This document shows, piece after piece, positions 54,204-62,980 of a stretch of DNA of 64,000 nt. Position 1 is the stretch's first letter. Every line of letters starts with the position of its first letter. The stretch comes from Ramlibacter montanisoli (lineage in GTDB: Bacteria > Pseudomonadota > Gammaproteobacteria > Burkholderiales > Burkholderiaceae_C). The position numbers and the translations under genes are program-made. The notes below the pieces were generated by a model. That model worked only from the letters and a program-made list of their open reading frames with translations. It was not told the DNA's origin and ran no database searches. Where the stretch lies: assembly GCF_013087525.1 (NCBI RefSeq), contig NZ_JABFCS010000001.1, forward strand, positions 4,395,502 through 4,459,501, read 5' to 3'.

Positions 54204-55058
54204 ATGACCGACTTGTCTTCCGCTTCCGCCGTCGCCGCCGCACCCGTGGCCGCGCCCGACTTCGCCGCGATCAAGACCCGCCAGAAGGCCGCCTGGGCCT
54301 CGGGCGACTATGCCGTGATCGGTACGACCTTGCAAATCGTCGGCGAGGCGCTGTGCGAGGCGGCCGACCTGCGCGCCGGCCAGCGCGTGCTGGACGTGGC
54401 CGCCGGCAACGGCAATGCGACGCTCGCCGCCGCCCGCCGCTGGTGCGAAGTGACCTCCACCGACTACGTCCCCGCCCTGCTGGAGCGGGGCCGCGAGCGG
54501 GCCGCGGCGGAACGCCTGCACGGCATCGACTTCCAGGAGGCCGACGTGGAGGCGCTGCCCTTCGACGACGCCAGCTTCGATGCGGTGCTGTCCACGTTTG
54601 GTTGCATGTTCGCGCCCAACCCGCCGCGCGTGGCCGCCGAGATGCTGCGCGTGTGCCGCCCGGGCGGCCGCATCGCCATGGCCAACTGGACGCCGGAAGG
54701 CTTCATCGGCCAGGTCTTCAAGATGATCGGCAAGCACGTGCCGCCGCCCGCCGGCGTGACGTCGCCCGCGCTGTGGGGACTGGACAGCCGCATCGACGAG
54801 CTGTTCGGCGGCGCCGCGGCGCAGGTGTCGGCGCAAAAGCGCCACTTCCATTTCCGCTACCGCTCGCCCGAGCACATGCTGGAGATCTTCCGCGGCTACT
54901 ACGGCCCCATCCTGAAGGCCTTCGCCGCGCTGGACGCGCAGGGCCAGCACGCGCTGGCCGAGGACTTCGTCGCGCTGATGAAGCGCTTCGACATCGGCCG
55001 CGACCAGGGACTCGTGATCCCCAGCGAGTACCTCGAGATCGTCATCACCCGCCGCTGA
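54204..55058 (+). CDS. SAM-dependent methyltransferase
   Basis: 284 residues. Class I fold with motif I VLDVAAGNGNATLAAA, the following acidic strand (STDYVPALLERG), FDAVLSTFGCMF and the post-motif RPGGRIAMANW. Resembles UbiE/Coq5-like small-molecule C- or O-methyltransferases rather than rRNA enzymes. It is first in a run with a haloperoxidase-like gene, divergent from the SARP-like regulator. Substrate unknown. Confidence 0.88.
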   Translation: MTDLSSASAVAAAPVAAPDFAAIKTRQKAAWASGDYAVIGTTLQIVGEALCEAADLRAGQRVLDVAAGNGNATLAAARRWCEVTSTDYVPALLERGRERAAAERLHGIDFQEADVEALPFDDASFDAVLSTFGCMFAPNPPRVAAEMLRVCRPGGRIAMANWTPEGFIGQVFKMIGKHVPPPAGVTSPALWGLDSRIDELFGGAAAQVSAQKRHFHFRYRSPEHMLEIFRGYYGPILKAFAALDAQGQHALAEDFVALMKRFDIGRDQGLVIPSEYLEIVITRR

Positions 55059-55080
55059 CACCCTTTCGCAGGAGAGACCC

Positions 55081-56766
55081 ATGAGCAACGCAAGACCCTG
55101 GGCCGCCGCGTCGATCGCGCTGGCCTGCCTCGCCGCCACGCAAGCGCGTGCCGATGCGGTGACCGACTGGAACACGACCGCCGGCGAGCTGCTGGTGCAG
55201 TCCCGCATGGGAACGCCGCCCGCCGTGCGCGTGATGGCGATCGTGCAGACGGCGGTGCACGAAGCCGTGGCGGCCGCGCAGCTGCTGCAGCCCGGCCAGG
55301 GCGCGGCGGCGGACGCGGCGGTGGCCGCGGCCAGCCGCGCGAGCCTGGCCCGCCTGCTGCCGCAGCAGGAGGCCGCCCTCGCCACCGCCTACCGCGCCGC
55401 GCTGGCGAAGCTGGGCGAGGGCCCGGCCACGGCCGCCGGCATCGCGGCCGGCGAACAGGCCGCCGCGCGCGTGCTGGCCTGGCGCGCCGACGATGGCGCC
55501 ACTGGCGCCGACCGCTACCGGCCGCACGCGCAGCCGGGCGCCTACGTGCCGACCGCCGCCGTGGCTGCGCCGCAGTGGCCACAGCGCAAGCCCTGGCTGA
55601 TGGCCAGCGGGGCACAGTTCCGCCCCGCGCCGCCCCCGGAGCTGGGGAGCGCGCAATGGGCGCGCGACTACAACGAGGTCAAGGCGCTGGGCGCCAAGGC
55701 CAGCACGCAGCGCACGGCGCAGCAGACCGAGGTGGCGCGCTTCTGGGAGTACTCGCTGCCGCCGATCTACCACGCCGTCGTGCGCTCCGTGGCGCTCGCC
55801 CCCGGTCGCAGCGTCGCGCAGAACGCGCGCCTGTTCGCCGCCGCGAGCCAGGCGATGGACGACGCGCTGATCGCGGTGATGGACGCGAAGTACCACTACG
55901 GCTTCTGGCGGCCGGTCACGGCCATCCGCAACGGCGACCGCGACGGCAACCCGGCGACCGAGCTGGACGCGGGCTGGCTGCCCCTGATCGACAACCCGGG
56001 GCACCCCGAATACCCCAGCGCGCACAGCATCCTGGCGGCCGCCGTGGGTGAACTGCTCAAGGCGGAAGTCGGTGGCGGGCGCATGCCCGAACTCGCCACC
56101 AGCAGCCCCACCGCCAACGGCGCGACGCGCCGCTGGGCCTCGGTGGAGGCCTTCATGCAGGAAGTGGCCGATGCGCGCGTGTGGGAGGGCATCCACTACC
56201 GGACCTCCACCGAAGTGGGCCTGGTGATGGGCCGGCAGATCGGCGCGCTGGCCGCCGCGCGGGTGGCGCAGTCGCCGGTGAACGCAGCGGTGCCGCAGGC
56301 GCTGGCGCCGCAGGGCGAGCAGGCGCTGGTGGAGCGCATCGTGGCGCGCGGCGTGCAGGTTTACGAGTGCCGCGCCGACGCGGCGTCGCCGGGCGTGGTG
56401 CGCTGGGTGTTCGTCGCACCCCAGGCGCAGCTGTTCGACGCAGCCGGCGCGCCCGTCGGCAGCCACTACGGTGGCCCGCACTGGGAAGCCGCCGACGGCA
56501 GCCGCATCGTCGGCGCGCTGAAGGCGCGCGCCGATGCGCCGCAGGCCGACGCGATCCCGTGGCTGCTGCTGTCGGCGCGCTCGGTCGGCGCCGAGGGACG
56601 CTTCGCCCGCGTGAGCAGCGTGCAGCGGGTGAACACCAGCGGCGGCGCGGCGCCCGCGCGGCCCTGCCAGGCCGCGGGCGAAACCGAGAAGGTGCCGTAC
56701 ACCGCGGATTACCTGCTGTACGGGCCGGCGAAAAACACGATGATGCAGGTCCGCGCGCCCGGCTGA
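55081..56766 (+). CDS. Vanadium haloperoxidase/PAP2-type protein fused to DUF3455
   Basis: 561 residues. Signal peptide (WAAASIALACLAATQARA). Residues about 30-400 are the vanadate-dependent haloperoxidase/acid-phosphatase fold: KYHYGFWRPVTAIRNGDRDG, HPEYPSAHSILAAAVGELL and EGIHYRTSTEVGLVMGR supply the anion-binding Lys/Arg/His set. Residues about 410-560 form a DUF3455 domain (QVYECRADAA, WVFVAPQAQLFDAAG, SHYGGPHWEAADGS and a Cys-rich end). The two domains usually occur in separate proteins. The reaction could be halogenation or phosphate hydrolysis. Twenty-two bases separate it from the methyltransferase. Confidence 0.82.
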   Translation: MSNARPWAAASIALACLAATQARADAVTDWNTTAGELLVQSRMGTPPAVRVMAIVQTAVHEAVAAAQLLQPGQGAAADAAVAAASRASLARLLPQQEAALATAYRAALAKLGEGPATAAGIAAGEQAAARVLAWRADDGATGADRYRPHAQPGAYVPTAAVAAPQWPQRKPWLMASGAQFRPAPPPELGSAQWARDYNEVKALGAKASTQRTAQQTEVARFWEYSLPPIYHAVVRSVALAPGRSVAQNARLFAAASQAMDDALIAVMDAKYHYGFWRPVTAIRNGDRDGNPATELDAGWLPLIDNPGHPEYPSAHSILAAAVGELLKAEVGGGRMPELATSSPTANGATRRWASVEAFMQEVADARVWEGIHYRTSTEVGLVMGRQIGALAAARVAQSPVNAAVPQALAPQGEQALVERIVARGVQVYECRADAASPGVVRWVFVAPQAQLFDAAGAPVGSHYGGPHWEAADGSRIVGALKARADAPQADAIPWLLLSARSVGAEGRFARVSSVQRVNTSGGAAPARPCQAAGETEKVPYTADYLLYGPAKNTMMQVRAPG

Positions 56767-56800
56767 TCCCCACGCCGGCGCCAACTCCTGGAGTGCATGC

Positions 56801-57888
56801 ATGACCGCCACCACATTGCAGGTCCGCAAGGACCGCCTCACCGAGGCCCGCCTGGTCGAAGAAGAGGCGACGCCCCTGCAGCAAGGGCAGGTGCGGGTGC
56901 GCGTCGAGACGCTGGCGCTGACGGCGAACAACGTCACCTATGGCGCCTTCGGCGAGCACATGCACTACTGGGACTTCTTCCCGGTGCGGGAGGAGGGCTG
57001 GGGCATCGTGCCGGCCTGGGGCTTCGGCAGCGTGGTGCAGTCGCTGCATCCGGGGGTGGCGGTGGGCGAGCGGCTGTACGGCTACTGGCCCATGGCCGGC
57101 AGCGCCATCCTGCAGCCGCAGCGCCTGGCCGAGCGCGGCTTCGTGGACGGCGCGCCGCACCGGGCGCAGTTGCACGGCATCTACAACCAGTACCTGCGTT
57201 GCAACCGCGACGCCACCTACACGGCGCAGAGCGAGGAACTGCAGGCCCTGCTGCGGCCCCTGTTCAACACGGCCTGGCTGATCGACGACTTCCTGGCCGA
57301 CCAGGACTTCTTCGGCGCGCGGGTGGTGCTGGTGTCCAGCGCTTCCAGCAAGACGGCCTGGTCCACGGCCTTCCTGCTGCAGCAGCGCGAGGGCATCGAA
57401 ACGGTGGGCTTCACCTCCGCCGCCAACGTCGCCTTCTGCGAGGGCCTGGGCTGCTACGGCCGCGTGCTGGCCTACGAGGAGCTCGAGCGCGTGGAGGGCG
57501 GCGTGCCGGCGGTGTACATCGACTTTTCCGGCAACGCGCGCTTTCGCCGGCAGGTGCACGAGCGCTTCACCGAGCTGCGCTACAGCTGCGCGGTCGGCGG
57601 CACGCACGTGGGAGCGCTGGGGGCGCCGAAGGCCTGCGCGGGCCGCGGCCGACGCTGTTCTTCGCGCCGGCGCAGGCCGCCAAGCGCCAGTCCGAGTGGG
57701 GCGGCCGCGTCCTGGGCGAGCGCATGCTGGCCAGCTGGCAGCAACTGGTGGCGCACCTGCAGCAGCAGCCGCGGCCCTGGCTGCGCGTGCAGCGCGAGGA
57801 GGGCGCGGACGCGGCGCTGCGCGCCTGGCAACGCATGGCGGCCGGCCAGGTGGATCCTTCGGCCGGCGTCGTCGTGTCGCTGCGCTAG
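56801..57888 (+). CDS. DUF2855 family protein (frameshift near 57631)
   Basis: About 362 residues. A quinone-oxidoreductase-like relative with TANNVTYGAFGEHMHYWDFF at the front and RVVLVSSASSKTAWSTAFLL in the middle, as in DUF2855. A one-base loss at about 57631 separates HVGALGAPKG from LRGPRPTLFFAPAQAAKRQS and the end (VDPSAGVVVSLR). Related to medium-chain dehydrogenases but lacking the normal zinc and cofactor signatures; function is not known. Follows the haloperoxidase gene by 34 bases. Confidence 0.78.
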
Positions 57889-57904
57889 ACACTGGAGATT
57901 CCAG

Positions 57905-58702
57905 GTGGACATCCAACAGCCCTTCTTCCGGGAAGCGGGCGCAGGACCCGGCGTGGTCTGCGTGCATGCGAACGCCAGCACCTCCGGCCAGTGGCGCGAG
58001 CTGCTCGAGATCCTGGCGCCGCGCTTCAGGGTGCTGGCGCCGGACAGCTACGGGGCGGGCAAGGGTCCGGCCTGGCCGGCAGCAGGCCACTCGCTGCGCA
58101 GCGAGGTCGAACTGCTGGCGCCGCTGTTCGCGCGCGCGGGCGCGCCGCACGTGCTGGTGGGCCACTCCTATGGCGGCGCGGTCGCCCTGCTGGCGGCGGC
58201 GCTGCGGCCGGAGCGCGTGCGCGCGCTCGTGCTGTACGAACCCACGCTGTTTTCGCTGGTCGATGCGCAAGGCCCGCCGCCCAACGGCGTGGACGGCATC
58301 CGCGATGCGGCGCTGCGGGCGGGTGCGGCGGCAGCGGCAGGAGATGCCGAGGCTGCCGCCCGCATCTTCATCGACTTCTGGATGGAGGACGGCGCCTTCG
58401 ACGCGATGCCAGCCGGCCGCAGGCCGGCGATCGCGCAATCCGTGCTGAACGTCGCCGGCTGGTGGAAGGCGCTCTCCACCGATCCCACGCCGCTGTCCGC
58501 CTTCGCGGCGCTGGAGATGCCTGTGCTGTACCTCACGGGCGGACGCTCCCCGGAATCGGCACACGCGGTCGCGCGGGTGCTCACGCCGGTGCTGAAGGAC
58601 GTGCGCGTCGTGCATCTGGAGGAACTGGGGCACATGGGGCCGATCACGCATCCGCAGGTGGTCAACCCGCAGATCGAGCGCTTCCTGGACGGCGTGGCAT
58701 AA
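57905..58702 (+). CDS. Alpha/beta hydrolase
   Basis: 265 residues from GTG 57905, with GGAG about 8 bases upstream. Complete triad pattern: oxyanion VCVHANASTSGQW, nucleophile GHSYGGAVAL, acid region VLYLTGGRSPESA and the final His in LEELGHMGPITHP. Resembles C-C hydrolases and esterases acting on small molecules. It belongs to the run starting at 54204. Confidence 0.88.
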   Translation: MDIQQPFFREAGAGPGVVCVHANASTSGQWRELLEILAPRFRVLAPDSYGAGKGPAWPAAGHSLRSEVELLAPLFARAGAPHVLVGHSYGGAVALLAAALRPERVRALVLYEPTLFSLVDAQGPPPNGVDGIRDAALRAGAAAAAGDAEAAARIFIDFWMEDGAFDAMPAGRRPAIAQSVLNVAGWWKALSTDPTPLSAFAALEMPVLYLTGGRSPESAHAVARVLTPVLKDVRVVHLEELGHMGPITHPQVVNPQIERFLDGVA

Positions 58703-58739
58703 GATCCCCCAGCGCCTTTCGCGCTGCTGGAGAGAAGCC

Positions 58740-58952
58740 ATGACCCTGGAACAGTACAACGAAGCGATCAAGCAGATCGTCGCCGAGCAGCAGAAGATCG
58801 CCCAGTCGACGGCGCAGCTCGCGATGACCGGGCAGGCCAATCCCACGAACCCGCAGTTCGCGCAGCTGGTCACCAGCCAGTGGAGCCTGATGCAGCAGAT
58901 CGCCAAGCTCAATACCGAGCTGATGATGGGGATCATGGCGCCGAAGAAGTAA
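58740..58952 (+). CDS. Small helical hypothetical protein
   Basis: 70 residues, ATG after GGAGAG. All-helical, Gln/Ala-rich (YNEAIKQIVAEQQKIAQSTA, then WSLMQQIAKLNTELMMGIM) with heptad-like spacing, so possibly a short coiled coil. No family recognised; may end the preceding transcript. Confidence 0.6.
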   Translation: MTLEQYNEAIKQIVAEQQKIAQSTAQLAMTGQANPTNPQFAQLVTSQWSLMQQIAKLNTELMMGIMAPKK

Positions 58953-59064
58953 CAAGGCGTCGCCGCTGTTGTTTTCGCGGCAGCAGCTTCGACAGGGTGC
59001 AACCGTTCAGCTTCGGTTCATGGACGGCGGCGCACCATGGCTTCATCCCAACCGAGGAGCCATG

Positions 59065-59394
59065 ATGAAACGCCTCTTTTCCGCCAAGCCGCTTCTGGCC
59101 GCCGCCGTCGTGTTCGCCGGCCTGGCCGCAGCCTCCGCGGCGCATGCCCGGTCCGACGTGCATCTGTCCATCGGCGTGCAGGTCCCCTTCGGCTACGGCT
59201 ACGTCCAGCCGGCGCCCGTGTACGTGCAGCCGCAGCCGGTGTACGTGCAGCCGCATCCCGTCTACGTGCAGCCGCAGCCCGTGTATTACGAGGCGCCCCG
59301 CCACCACTACCGCCGCGGCCACTGGCGCGACCACGACCGCGACGGCGTGCCGAACCGCTACGACCGCGCGCCGCACAACCCCTACCGCTACTGA
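59065..59394 (+). CDS. Exported Pro/Tyr/Gln-repeat protein
   Basis: 109 residues from ATG 59065, five bases after GAGGAG; the ATG at 59062 is nearly as good. Signal peptide (FSAKPLLAAAVVFAGLAA). Then YVQPxPV heptads repeated about four times and a His/Arg/Asp tail (HRRGHW-type, DRDGVPNRYDRAPHNPYRY). Such short repeat proteins are common in Burkholderiales envelopes; role unknown. Confidence 0.7.
   Translation: MKRLFSAKPLLAAAVVFAGLAAASAAHARSDVHLSIGVQVPFGYGYVQPAPVYVQPQPVYVQPHPVYVQPQPVYYEAPRHHYRRGHWRDHDRDGVPNRYDRAPHNPYRY
59218..59280 (+). repeat. Three tandem 21-bp coding repeats
   Basis: Head-to-tail units starting at 59218, 59239 and 59260, each of the form GTnTACGTGCAGCCGCAnCCn and encoding one YVQPxP/V heptad. 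A partial copy precedes and another follows. Confidence 0.85.
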
Positions 59395-59426
59395 GCGAAG
59401 GAAGGCGGTTATCCTCGGCGCAGCCG

Positions 59427-59741
59427 ATGGACGACTCCAACCAGCTCGACGTGCCGCCTTCCTTCGTGGCGCTCTACACCAACCCTGCGGGCCACCGGCT
59501 CACCGAGCCGATCCGCATCGTGCGCGAGCGCTACGAGCTGTGCGAGGACATGGCGCAGATGCTGATGGAGCAGGCCTCCGCCGCCCAGTTCAAGTCGGGC
59601 GGCAGCGAGCGCGAGGTGCTTCGGAAGATGCAGGCCGGCCTGTCCGAAGCGGAATCGCCGGTGTCGCCCGCCGAAGCGCAGTGGGTGGTCGTGCGCATCG
59701 CCGAGCTCCTGGGATGGGAGTCCCCGGCACCGCAAGCCTGA
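59427..59741 (+). CDS. Small hypothetical protein
   Basis: 104 residues, soluble. Begins MDDSNQLDVPPSFVALYTNP; the middle (IRERYELCEDMAQML-type helix) and end (AQWVVVRIAELLGWE) are helical. It resembles uncharacterised Burkholderiales proteins that I cannot assign to a family. No operon partner is evident; it converges on the beta-lactamase-like gene. Confidence 0.6.
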   Translation: MDDSNQLDVPPSFVALYTNPAGHRLTEPIRIVRERYELCEDMAQMLMEQASAAQFKSGGSEREVLRKMQAGLSEAESPVSPAEAQWVVVRIAELLGWESPAPQA

Positions 59742-59745
59742 GCGA

Positions 59746-60972
59746 CTAGCGCACGGCGCCGCTGCCGCGCGTGCCGGCCGCCTCGTCGTCCACCGCCTTC
59801 TGCACCGCGCGGTAGAAGGCCTCGCGTGCCGCACTCGCCGTGCGGTCGCTCGCTCCCCCGCCCCAGTTCGCATTGGAGGCGACCACGATGCGGCGCTTCG
59901 GATCGATGAACAGGCCCTGGCCGAAGATGCCGCGCGCCGCGTAGCTGCCGTCCTCGTAGGTCCACCACTGGTAGCCGTAGCCGCGCCCGGGCTGGCCGAT
60001 GCCGGTGCGCGTGCTGGTGGCTTCGGCCAGCCAGCCATCCGGCACGATGCTGCGGCCGCCGACGCGCGCGCCGTCCAGGATGAACAGGCCGAAGCGCGCG
60101 AAGTCGCGCGTGGCCGCCTGGATGCAGCAGCCGCTGATCTCCTGCCCGCTGCGGTTGAGGATCCAGGTCGCGTCGTGTTCCATGCCGGCGGGCCGCCAGA
60201 TCGTCTCCGACAGGTAGGTCGCCAGCGGCTTCTTCGTCGCCTGCGCGAGCAGCACGCCCACCAGGTTGGTCTCGCCGGTGCTGTAGTGCCAGCGCGTGCC
60301 GGCCGGCACCTCGCGCGGCAGCTTGCGCAGGTAGCTCACCAGCGCATCGACGCCTTCTTCCGGCACGTGCTTGTTGAAGCGCGCCACATCCGAGTCCGGG
60401 TCCGAGTAGTTCTCGTTCCAGCGCACCCCCGAGGTCATCGTCAGCAGCTGGCGGATGCTCACGTCGTCGTACGCGGAGCCTTTCATCTGCGGGATGTAGG
60501 CACTGACCTTGTCGTCCATGCTGCGGATGTGGCCGTCGCGGATGGCCGCGCCGACCAGCGTGGAGGTGATCGACTTGGCCACCGAGAAGCTGGTCCAGCG
60601 GCCCTGGGCATCGAAGTCCAGGCCATAGCGTTCCAGTCGCACCTTGCCGTCGTGCACGACCAGCAGCGCCGCGCTGCGCTGGCCCGCCATGTAGGCCGCC
60701 ACGTCCAGCGGCAGTTCCAGCGGCGCGCCGGCGGGCAGCGCCATCGGCGTGCCGCCCGCGGCGATGGGGCGGGCTTTCGCCAGCACGGGCAGGCGGTCGA
60801 GCGCGCGGAAGGCCGCGTCGCGCTGCGGCTGGCTCCAGAACAGCAGGTCGCGGTTGGTGGGCAGCGTCGCCAGCAGGCCGCGCGTCTCCTTGTCCAGGCT
60901 GAACCAGGCGGCCCCCGCGGCCAGCACCAGGGCCCCGGACACGCCCAGGGCGATCTTCTTCCACTTCAACAT
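59746..60972 (-). CDS. Class-C beta-lactamase-like serine hydrolase
   Basis: 408 residues. Start chosen at ATG 60972, nine bases after GGGAG; the ATG at 60978 is too close. N-terminal signal or anchor (ALGVSGALVLAAGAAWF). The SxxK is in FSVAKSITSTLV, the YxN-like triad residue in WHYSTGETNLVG, and a late GIFGQGLFIDP strand aligns with the KTG region although no KTG is present. Members include esterases, D-aminopeptidases and penicillin-binding-type enzymes; antibiotic hydrolysis is not implied. Confidence 0.85.
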   Translation of the reverse strand: MLKWKKIALGVSGALVLAAGAAWFSLDKETRGLLATLPTNRDLLFWSQPQRDAAFRALDRLPVLAKARPIAAGGTPMALPAGAPLELPLDVAAYMAGQRSAALLVVHDGKVRLERYGLDFDAQGRWTSFSVAKSITSTLVGAAIRDGHIRSMDDKVSAYIPQMKGSAYDDVSIRQLLTMTSGVRWNENYSDPDSDVARFNKHVPEEGVDALVSYLRKLPREVPAGTRWHYSTGETNLVGVLLAQATKKPLATYLSETIWRPAGMEHDATWILNRSGQEISGCCIQAATRDFARFGLFILDGARVGGRSIVPDGWLAEATSTRTGIGQPGRGYGYQWWTYEDGSYAARGIFGQGLFIDPKRRIVVASNANWGGGASDRTASAAREAFYRAVQKAVDDEAAGTRGSGAVR

Positions 60973-61106
60973 CAACATGCACTCCCGGCAAGGCACATGG
61001 GCGCACCATGCCAGCGGGGATGCCGGCAGCGCCATGGGGTATGCCCCGACGCGGGCCGGGCGATGCCGGCCGCCATACTCGCCCGCAACGACGAAAGGAT
61101 CCTGCG

Positions 61107-61788
61107 ATGGCACTCCTGGGCCAGGCCGCGCTTGCCATGTGGTGGGACATCGCCCCTGCGATGCGCGCCGAGTTCGAGCACTGGCACTCGCACGAGCACT
61201 TCCCGGAGCGGCTGGGGATTCCGGGCTTCCGCCGCGCCTCGCGCTGGAGCAGCGCCGACGGCGGCGAAGGCTTCTTCGTGCTGTACGAGCTGGCCGGGCA
61301 CGAGGTGCTTTCCTCGCCCGCCTACCTGGAGCGCCTGAACGCGCCGACCCCTGGTCGCAGCGCATGATGCCGCAGCACCGCAACATGGTGCGCAGCCAGT
61401 GCCGCGTGCTGGAAAGCCGCGGTGCCGCCATCTCGCGCACGCTGCTGACGATCCGCCTGTCACCGGTGGCCGCGCGCGAGCACGAACTGCGCTCGGCGCT
61501 GCACGCGCTGGCGCAGGCGCTCCCCAGCGCCCCGGCATCTCGGGCATGCACCTGCTGCGCCACGAGAATCCCGCCATCGCGGTCACGGAGGAACAGAAGA
61601 TCCGCGGCCTGCGCGATGGCGCGGCGGACTGGATCGTGCTCCTGAGTGCCTATGACGGGGAGCGGCTGCGCGAGCTCGCCGCCGCGGAGTTGAGCCCGCC
61701 GGCGCTGGAGGCGATCGGCGCCGCGCCGGGCAGCCGTTGCGCGACGCACCTGCTGTCGGCGGCGCTGCAGCAGGCTGACGCGCTGTAG
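61107..61788 (+). CDS. EthD/DUF4286-like protein (frameshifts near 61349 and 61531)
   Basis: About 227 residues read across two one-base shifts, both in four-base C runs (61348-61351 and 61530-61533). First part: AMWWDIAPAMRAEFEHWHSH and EHFPERLGIPGFRRASRW, the ferredoxin-like dimeric alpha/beta-barrel pattern. Middle: NMVRSQCRVLESRGAAISRT. Last: GISGMHLLRHENPAIAVTEE and a second ferredoxin-like half. Function unknown; such proteins may bind small lipophilic compounds. Confidence 0.72.
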
Positions 61789-61894
61789 CAAGCGCGCCAA
61801 TCGGATGGGCACACGCCCGCGTGACTTGATGGAGGTCAATCCGCGCGCCGGGCGCGGGCGCAGACTCGCGGCACATCCCCCACCAGGAGAGAAC

Positions 61895-62365
61895 TTGCAG
61901 CCGTCCACCTTCCTTCCCCGTCCCGCCACCGTGCTCCTTGCGGGCCTGGCCGGCGGCCTCGCCGAGATCACCTGGGTGGCTGCCTATGCGGGGATGTCGC
62001 CCGCCAGCGGCATCGCCGTGGCGCGCGGCGTGACCGAGACCGTGCTTCCGGGCGCCGGCGACTTCGGCTTCGCGGCGCTCGCCGGCGTCGCCATCCACAT
62101 GCTGCTGTCGGTGGCCCTGGCCTGGGCCTTCGCCGTGCCCTTGCTGCGGCGCGTGGCCGCGCGATTCGGCGATGCGGCGCTCATGCCCGCGGCGCTGGCG
62201 GCGCTGGCCGGCGTGTGGGCCTTCAACTTCCTGGTGCTGCTGCCCGCGCTGAACCCCGCCTTCGTGGCGCTGTTGCCGGCCGCGGTCAGCCTGGCGTCGA
62301 AGCTGCTGTTCGGCGCCGCGATGGTCGCGGTGCTGAAGCGCGGCTCGCGCGCTCCGGCACCCTAG
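61895..62365 (+). CDS. Integral membrane protein of unknown function
   Basis: 156 residues from a TTG at 61895 preceded by CAGGAGAG; an ATG at 61805 in frame has no site and would add polar residues. Four hydrophobic segments: TVLLAGLAGGLAEITWVAA, MLLSVALAWAFAVPLL, LAALAGVWAFNFLVLLP and LASKLLFGAAMVAVL. Family not recognised. Confidence 0.7.
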   Translation: MQPSTFLPRPATVLLAGLAGGLAEITWVAAYAGMSPASGIAVARGVTETVLPGAGDFGFAALAGVAIHMLLSVALAWAFAVPLLRRVAARFGDAALMPAALAALAGVWAFNFLVLLPALNPAFVALLPAAVSLASKLLFGAAMVAVLKRGSRAPAP

Positions 62366-62375
62366 CGAACCCGGT

Positions 62376-62786
62376 TCAGTCCAGCAGTTCGGCCGGCACC
62401 TTGCCGCCGTTGGCCGCGAGCTTCTGCATCACGGCCTTGTGCAGCCAGGTGTTCATCTGGGCCGAGTCGGCCATCAGGTTGGGCGGGCAGCCCAGCTCGG
62501 TGGCGAGTTCCTTGCGCGCCTGCAGGCTGCTGTCGATGTCCAGCAGCTTGAGCAGGTCGACGATGGAGGTGCGCCAGTTCAGTTTCTGGCCGCTGGCGGC
62601 TGCTTTCTGTTCCAGTTGCGCGGTGACGTCCACGGTGGAGACCGGCGCAGCACCCGCAGCCGGGCCCGCGCCGACCGTGGCGGTGTTCGGCTGGGCCGGC
62701 GGTACTGGCGTGCGCAGCATCTCTTCGACCTTGCCGGCGCCGGCATCGAAGCCGAGTTTGTCCAGGATCTTGCTGAAAAAGCCCAT
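62376..62786 (-). CDS. DUF3597 family protein
   Basis: 136 residues. N-terminus MGFFSKILDKLGFDAG, a Pro/Ala linker, then the DUF3597 helical domain (DVTAQLEQKAAASGQKLNWR, SIVDLLKLLDIDSSLQARKE, ELATELGCP, MNTWLHKAVMQKLAANGG). Similar domains occur alone or next to LysM-type proteins; function unknown. A GGAGG precedes the ATG. Confidence 0.85.
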   Translation of the reverse strand: MGFFSKILDKLGFDAGAGKVEEMLRTPVPPAQPNTATVGAGPAAGAAPVSTVDVTAQLEQKAAASGQKLNWRTSIVDLLKLLDIDSSLQARKELATELGCPPNLMADSAQMNTWLHKAVMQKLAANGGKVPAELLD

Positions 62787-62884
62787 GTGAGTCCTCCCGT
62801 TGAATGCCGCGCGCGTCCCGCCCGCGGCTGGCTGCGCGCCGCGCGGGTATCAGGCCACAAGCAGACCGCCGCGGGTGTGTCGGA

Positions 62885-62953
62885 ATGTTCCACTCGACAG
62901 TGGCGGCATTCCTTGCACGAGATCAACACCTGCGCGGCAGTCCCGGCCTATAA
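62885..62953 (+). CDS. Possible 22-residue ORF before the radical SAM gene
   Basis: ATG 62885 opens MFHSTVAAFLARDQHLRGSP plus two residues and stops at TAA 62951-62953, 27 bases before the radical SAM start. It has no convincing ribosome binding site and no Cys, so evidence that it is translated is weak. It is listed because SPASM radical SAM enzymes often act on a small peptide encoded nearby. Confidence 0.2.
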   Translation: MFHSTVAAFLARDQHLRGSPGL

Positions 62954-62980
62954 GCCTGTCCCGCTTGCATTTCCCGTGAC

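Noticed and set aside
52107-55385. A 1,092-residue regulator extending upstream of 54119
   Set aside because: The extra part lies antisense to the methyltransferase and haloperoxidase genes and has no conserved sequence.
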